A DNA stretch of 64,000 nt from Dolomedes plantarius. Lineage: Eukaryota > Arthropoda > Arachnida > Araneae > Dolomedidae. Under the pieces are notes generated by a model. It worked only from the letters and a program-made list of their open reading frames with translations, did no database searches and was not told where the DNA came from. The first letter of the stretch is position 1. Each line of letters starts with the position of its first letter. The position numbers were made by a program, and so were the translations under genes. The stretch is from positions 51,937,033-52,001,032 of the forward strand of contig OU015500.1 of assembly GCA_907164885.2 (NCBI GenBank), written 5' to 3'. Below, piece after piece: positions 59,393 to 64,000 of this stretch.

Positions 59393-59807
59393 GATTGGTT
59401 GGTTGTCATGCCCATGGACAGTCAAGCTAGGTGGCACCATGGGCGGTCCACACAGCCTCAGCTAACTGGAGGTAATTGTCCGCATAAAGATCCTCTTGGG
59501 GCCAATCACTAATGTGCTGCATCAGGTCCCAGTTCGGTGTCGGGGCATTTTCTGCAATTCGTATCAGTCCTGGATCCATCCTGTTGAATTCTCATCCTCC
59601 GAAGTGCCGAGTTCTTAGTCTTGTTGAGGTTTTTATAATTTTTCTGTTGGCGTTTAGTTCACAGATCTGATATTTTAATTCGATGACCCTATTTCTGAAT
59701 TAAGACTTTACATCTGAGATAATGTCACAAAGTGTGACAGAATCAGGAGATACCTCATTTAGTTGTCTCGTTTCTTTAGCCAAGGCGTCAGCAGTCTCGT
59801 TGCCATG
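59393..59807 (-). pseudogene. 5'-truncated LINE with 14-bp target duplication
   Basis: Flanked by AAATTGATATGGTT (59379-59392 and 59808-59821). On the minus strand it opens with GNETADALAKETRQLNEVSP, the end of a LINE RNase H. It continues with NWDLMQHISDWPQEDLYADN-like sequence and ends in CAACCAACCAATCAACC, a simple 3' tail. Confidence 0.75.
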
Positions 59808-59824
59808 AAATTGATATGGTTACA

Positions 59825-61320
59825 TGAAATGCGTTCCAGAAGGGAGCCTAAAATGTTAAAATTATAACCCGGTTCAAATACTCATCTTACTTGTCTGTAG
59901 GTGACAATGCAATGTATGGGATAGTAAAAAAAAATTCCATAAGTTAGATAAAAATATTAAAGTATTTCTATAAACTACTAAAACGCAAGCGACCATTTAA
60001 CATAATATGGTCAGTCATCGTTTAATTATAATAAATATCGATTAACAAGTACACACTACAGGGGTAGATCCAACACCTGCATGAACGAAATTATTTTGAT
60101 TAGTAATGTTTCCGGGGCTTATTAAGATCTTCTAAAATTATTCTTCAGTCTGTTTAATCATTTATTAGTCTGAAGGAAAAACTACATACAAGACACTGAG
60201 ACGGAAGTTTTTGAAAGTTTTTCGATATCTTTCTTACATGAAACTTGTGGAGGACGATAAATGAATGAATAGCAGCTCAAATAACAGAAAAACAAATAAA
60301 TATGACAACTACTTCCGGATTCACACACTGACAAATTACACCTATTAACTCATTGGTTTCTTATCGTTTGTTTATCTGGACCACTTGTCAGAAGGAAAAA
60401 AATTGCGTCGGGGACCATCTCTCAACCAACCCTTTTAGAGTCGAAAATGGGTTTCATTTTCGCCTCTTTTCCTTTAATATTGACGCCTTTTACACTTTAA
60501 TAAAAATTTACCAGTAAACTTCATGACAATAACAGAGTAAACTTAACAGCATAAGAAAAAGCCGACAAAGACCTAGAAATGAGATTTTTGAACTTGCATT
60601 TGCCAGAAGCTTTCCGAGTAGAAAAATGGCTGCGACGCTGCGTCCCCACGTCACAGAAAATACGTTAAGGATTTTTAACAAAATATTCAGAGAAGAACCG
60701 TCAGAATGTCAAATATAATGAGTTTTCCAATTGAGCAAACTTGTTCGCAATGGTTACCGACTCATTGTCCGATTGATAGTATGAATGTTGAAAGTTGACA
60801 AACAACAAAACAAAGAACAACAACAAAATCAGAACGAAGAGGCTAGGCAAAAAAGTTAAGGCTAAAGGGTTTCATCCTTCAGGGGGACCAACCTGCACAC
60901 TTTCTTCGCTATAGTTTAAGGGGGGAAACCATATTGCAATATGGTTCTAGCAGCTCCCCGACCTTGCTCAGGGTGACATTTTTCTGTCGCCTAATGCCAA
61001 ATATGCATTCAAGCGAGACCGTTTCGCATCATTATGTGTGTGTGTGTGTGTCTGTAAGTAAGTAAACTGGACCTGAATGAGGAAGAAATCACTGACTATA
61101 GCTTTAATGCTTTGCAGAAAAACATAATTATGAAAAATTCTTTAATCTTTCAGCAGGACCAGTCTACACAACACACGACTTGCTCGAATGTTTCTGGTAC
61201 CAAACCATTTTGTAATGGATTCTAACATTGCAATATGGTTTTAACAGCTTCCATGCTCACCAGAATTTGCTCAGTGCGACATCTCCTAGCGTAAAATATG
61301 TGCCCAAGGTGTAAAGAATG
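59825..61320. other. No gene; diverged direct repeat near its end
   Basis: About 60880-61010 and 61140-61310 share CATTGCAATATGGTT-like, ACAGCT(T)CC and TTGCTCAG.GTGACAT blocks. A (GT)n run lies near 61036-61051. Confidence 0.45.
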
Positions 61321-61322
61321 TA

Positions 61323-62526
61323 CACTGCTGGCCACTGTAAATGCAACACCCTGAAGGAAGCATGCAAATAACATGAAATTTACAATATGCATTAGCGGAG
61401 GTGAGATATGCAAATAATTAGAAATTCAGCGCAGACACACATCACGCGCGCCTGGGGCGCCACTTCAAAGCGCTATTTAAGGCTTGGAGATTTCGACGAT
61501 TTCAAGTTCGGCAATTGTGTTTTTCTTGTGGTTTTTTCAAAAAAACGATCAATTATGCCTCGTCGAAAACGGCGATCATCTTTTGATCAAGTATCCGAGT
61601 TCGAACGAGGAAGGATAGTGGCCTACCGAGATTGTGGATTATCTTTCAGGGAAATCGTTAGTCGTGTTGGACGAAACGAAACAACTGTAATGCGGATATG
61701 TGATCGTTGGATGCAGGAGGGTACGACGGACCGGCGTGTTCGATCGCATCCACCTCAGCGCACCACTTCACGCGATGACAGGCAAATTGTGCGCATGGCA
61801 GTGACGGATCGCTCAGTCACATCACGAAACATAGCACAGCACATGCAGTCTGTAACGCATCATCCAGTGTCTGCGCGTACCATTCGACGCCGTTTACAGC
61901 AGAGTGGTCTGTCCGCAAGACGTCCATTGCTTTGTCTACCCTTGACGCAGAACCACAGACGTCTCCGCCGCCAATGGTGCGATGACAGAAGGATGTGGAC
62001 GGCAGAATGGAATGAAATTGTCTTTACTGACGAGTCACGCTTCTGTCTGCAACACCACGATGGTCGCATTCGAGTCTGGAGACACCATGAAGAGAGGATA
62101 CTGAACAGCTGCGTTATGCACCGCCACACTGGTTAATTCCTCGCCAGATTGAATTGCTTCCCTGGCCGCCTCGCTCTCCGGATCTTTCGCCTATAGAAAA
62201 CATGTGGTCCATGGTTGCTCTACGATTGACCCAGATTCCATCCCCAGCTGCCACAGCAGATCAATTTTGGCAACGTGTGGAAGCTGCTTGGTCTGCTGTA
62301 CCAAAAGAACTCATCCAAAGTCTCTTTGAATCAATGCCGAGGCGTGTGGCAGCGGTGATCTCCAACAATGGCGGCTACTCTGGCTACTGATTTTGGCAGG
62401 AACCACACTTCACAGAAGTCTATAAATTTAATCATTTGATACTTGGTCAACATGTTATCTACAAAATAAATTTTGTTGTGATATCTCTTGTCTTTCTTGG
62501 TGTTGCAATTTGGGTGGCCAGCAGTG
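61323..62526 (+). mobile_element. Tc1-like transposon with internal deletion
   Basis: The ends CACTGCTGGCCACTGTAAAT and, inverted, CACTGCTGGCCACCCAAATT are flanked by TA. 1204 bp, against about 1.5-1.6 kb for complete relatives. It is well preserved outside one deletion, so it moved fairly recently. It lies in the putative intron between the exon candidates at 58887 and 62759. Confidence 0.85.
61555..62390 (+). pseudogene. Tc1-like transposase, deleted middle
   Basis: Best start is the ATG at 61555 (MPRRKRRSSFDQVSEF); the frame is open upstream without family sequence. The paired-like helix-turn-helix part includes FERGRIVAYRDCGLSFREI and TTVMRICDRWMQEGTTDRR. The second DNA-binding half includes VSARTIRRRLQQSGLSARRP. 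The catalytic domain begins with IVFTDESRFCL (first Asp). At about 62128 the frame meets a deletion and stops at 62136. The C-terminus resumes at 62154 with LPWPPRSPDLSPIENMW (catalytic Glu) and ends SNNGGYSGY at 62390. The block with the second Asp (QDNARPH in relatives) is missing, so the enzyme is inactive. Confidence 0.85.
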
Positions 62527-62758
62527 TACTTTCAACGGTAGACAGATTCAGTTTAACAGATAGTATTAAAATCTAGTAATAGCGTCAGACATGTTATTTA
62601 GCAGCCACATCTTGTAATGTCAATTTATACGGCGTGCTGGTACATTTTAATTAGAAGGTGTGTGGAAAGTTTAGGAATTTGCGGTTAGAATTAATCACTC
62701 GATACACGTGGCGTTTCTGAAATTGTATAAGAATTTGAATTTGTTTTCTACTTGACAG

Positions 62759-62860
62759 ATCGTTGCATCGTGAGAGCGCCGAGGAAAAAGAGGAAAGAAA
62801 AAGAATTTTGAGACAGGGGAGAGTTCAGGCTCTCCAGCGAGAGAAACAACGCATGCAAAT
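62759..62860 (+). CDS. Candidate host exon 2
   Basis: 102 bp between TTTTCTACTTGACAG and GTAAGTAG, both strong splice signals. Open in one frame after one leading base: SLHRESAEEKEERKRILRQG then RVQALQREKQRMQ. This is highly charged and predicted alpha-helical or coiled coil. It enters and leaves in phase 2, matching the end of the candidate exon at 58930. Protein not recognised; later exons would lie beyond the window. Confidence 0.5.
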
Positions 62861-62864
62861 GTAA

Positions 62865-63655
62865 GTAGTTTAATAGGTGTTGGCACTATACGTCATATAA
62901 TAATAGTCAGGTGTTTTTTAGTATCTGAAGACCACGTTGTTCAATGTGCATATAAAAGTAACCCATAAAAAATTGATAATTAAAGTAGGAACATGTAAAA
63001 ATTACTTAGAAAGGCCTATGGTCACACATTATAGGCTGTTAAACCATTAATGTTGATAATGATGGAATATTCTAATTTATTCCTATCTCCTTTGCGTGAA
63101 ATATGTATATACCTCAACAACTATATCTTAAACACAACAAGTCGAAAACTTTTTATAAATTCAAAACATAGTTACGCTTTTCTATACTGGTTTAAAATAT
63201 TATAATCATTTAAAACTAAACATAACGATCTCTGTACATGAAAAAAAACATTTTATGCAACTTAGCAGTTTCTGACATGAATTGGAATAGTAAATGCTCT
63301 TATATGATATGACACATTTTCTTACAATCTTAAAAATTATTAACTACATTGATATATCTCTTTCGAATTAAGCAGAAATAAAGCTATATTTCAGGTGACA
63401 ATGTTTTCATGGCTTGCAGCTTAAACTTGGCAAATTCTTTATAAAAATGATTGCTTTTATTTTGAATATTATTTTTGTTCTCCATGACACGAGTAATTAA
63501 ACGAGGGAGGTCTTGGAACAGCCAGTAGAGGATGATCTGTGGAAAAGTTGGGCAATGAAAAATAAGAATGAAGCAAATGGCGAAGGAAAAAAGAATGTTC
63601 ATTAAAGGAGAAGTTTCCGTTTGATAATTACCGAGGCGATGCATTATAAACAGTG
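62865..63655. other. Intron-like AT-rich DNA
   Basis: Nothing recognised. Confidence 0.4.
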
Positions 63656-63659
63656 AGAA

Positions 63660-63955
63660 TCATTGGTTGATTTGAATGGAGGACACTGTAAAGGGGAAAA
63701 GCCCGTGCCCCTCTCCCTGAATCTGCTCTTCCTCAATTTTGCCCGAGCACTAACAGGAGGGACATTTAGGGAGCTCGTACCTTATCCCACCCACTGAAAT
63801 CATAGATGAACATTCTGGTCTACGGATTTAGCGTGCCCAGATTCCGCTTAGACACGAAGGTGTATAACAGCGTTCGTCTCGATTCAAACTGAGCTCCCCC
63901 TTCCCCCCAGTCCGAAACCCGACGCGTAACCACTAAGCTACTTAAGGCGTTTTTG
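63660..63955 (-). repeat. tRNA-derived SINE, minus strand
   Basis: On the minus strand the A box TAGCTTAGTGG (63930-63940) is perfect and a weak B box GTTTGAATCGAG lies near 63879-63890. The boxes are closer to tRNA-like order than spacing, so it is not a functional tRNA. The body is GC-richer than the flanks. Confidence 0.6.
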
Positions 63956-64000
63956 AAATACAGACCGGAACACGAAGTACCAAATAAATTACTTGGTTTG

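Noticed and set aside
63875..63945. Possible tRNA gene
   Set aside because: A and B boxes are present, but spacing and flanking bases do not allow a cloverleaf; a SINE head fits better.

Overview
The window looks like intergenic and intronic DNA of an arthropod. The style fits a spider or other arachnid: AT-rich, packed with (TA)n microsatellites, and carrying Helitron, Tc1/mariner, hAT and LINE families of the kinds common in those genomes. That assignment is inferred from repeat content; no diagnostic gene is present. I see no bacterial operons, rRNA or intact tRNA genes, and no CRISPR. Nearly every coding signal is a transposable element (TE).

Layout. 1-3839: a young LTR element with Gag but no pol. 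4206-5145: a mariner-like relic. 5750-6778: SINE traces. 8531-9304: a non-autonomous Helitron. 12823-15131: the 3' part of an autonomous Helitron gene (minus strand) cut by a (TA)n array, followed by a duplicated exon-like cassette (15069-16630) with a pogo/Tigger-type MITE inside it. 17090-18575: two copies of an unknown repeat, one split by a solo-LTR-like insert and one followed by a small MITE. 19140-19600: a gypsy integrase relic. 21006-26790: a complete LTR retrotransposon (minus strand) with identical 260-bp LTRs and an open 1307-codon frame in which the reverse transcriptase core is missing. 27702-29060: a Helitron and a SINE. 29061-32175: two Tc1-like relics. 32020-32800: a rearranged palindromic repeat mosaic. 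35974-37195: a LINE tail. 33370-39760: old duplications. 44833-46900: a hAT element. 47163-48730: a Tigger-like element. 50073-51973: a second hAT with a perfect 8-bp target duplication. 52725-56580: nested TEs (Tc1 split by a TIR element, with a LINE at its end). 56771-57546: a second Helitron of the 8.5-kb family. 61323-62526: a Tc1 element with an internal deletion.

The only hint of a host gene is a pair of phase-compatible exon candidates at 58887-58930 and 62759-62860 (plus strand), with the 61.3-kb Tc1 element in the intron between them.

The most notable points are: two recently moved LTR elements that lack enzymes they need yet keep open frames (Gag-only, and Gag-PR-RNaseH-IN without RT); a motif-rich 1.2-kb leader in the second; the rearranged palindromic mosaic at 32.2-32.6 kb; splice-site-bearing cassette duplication next to the Helitron gene; and repeated abutment of (TA)n arrays against TE ends.
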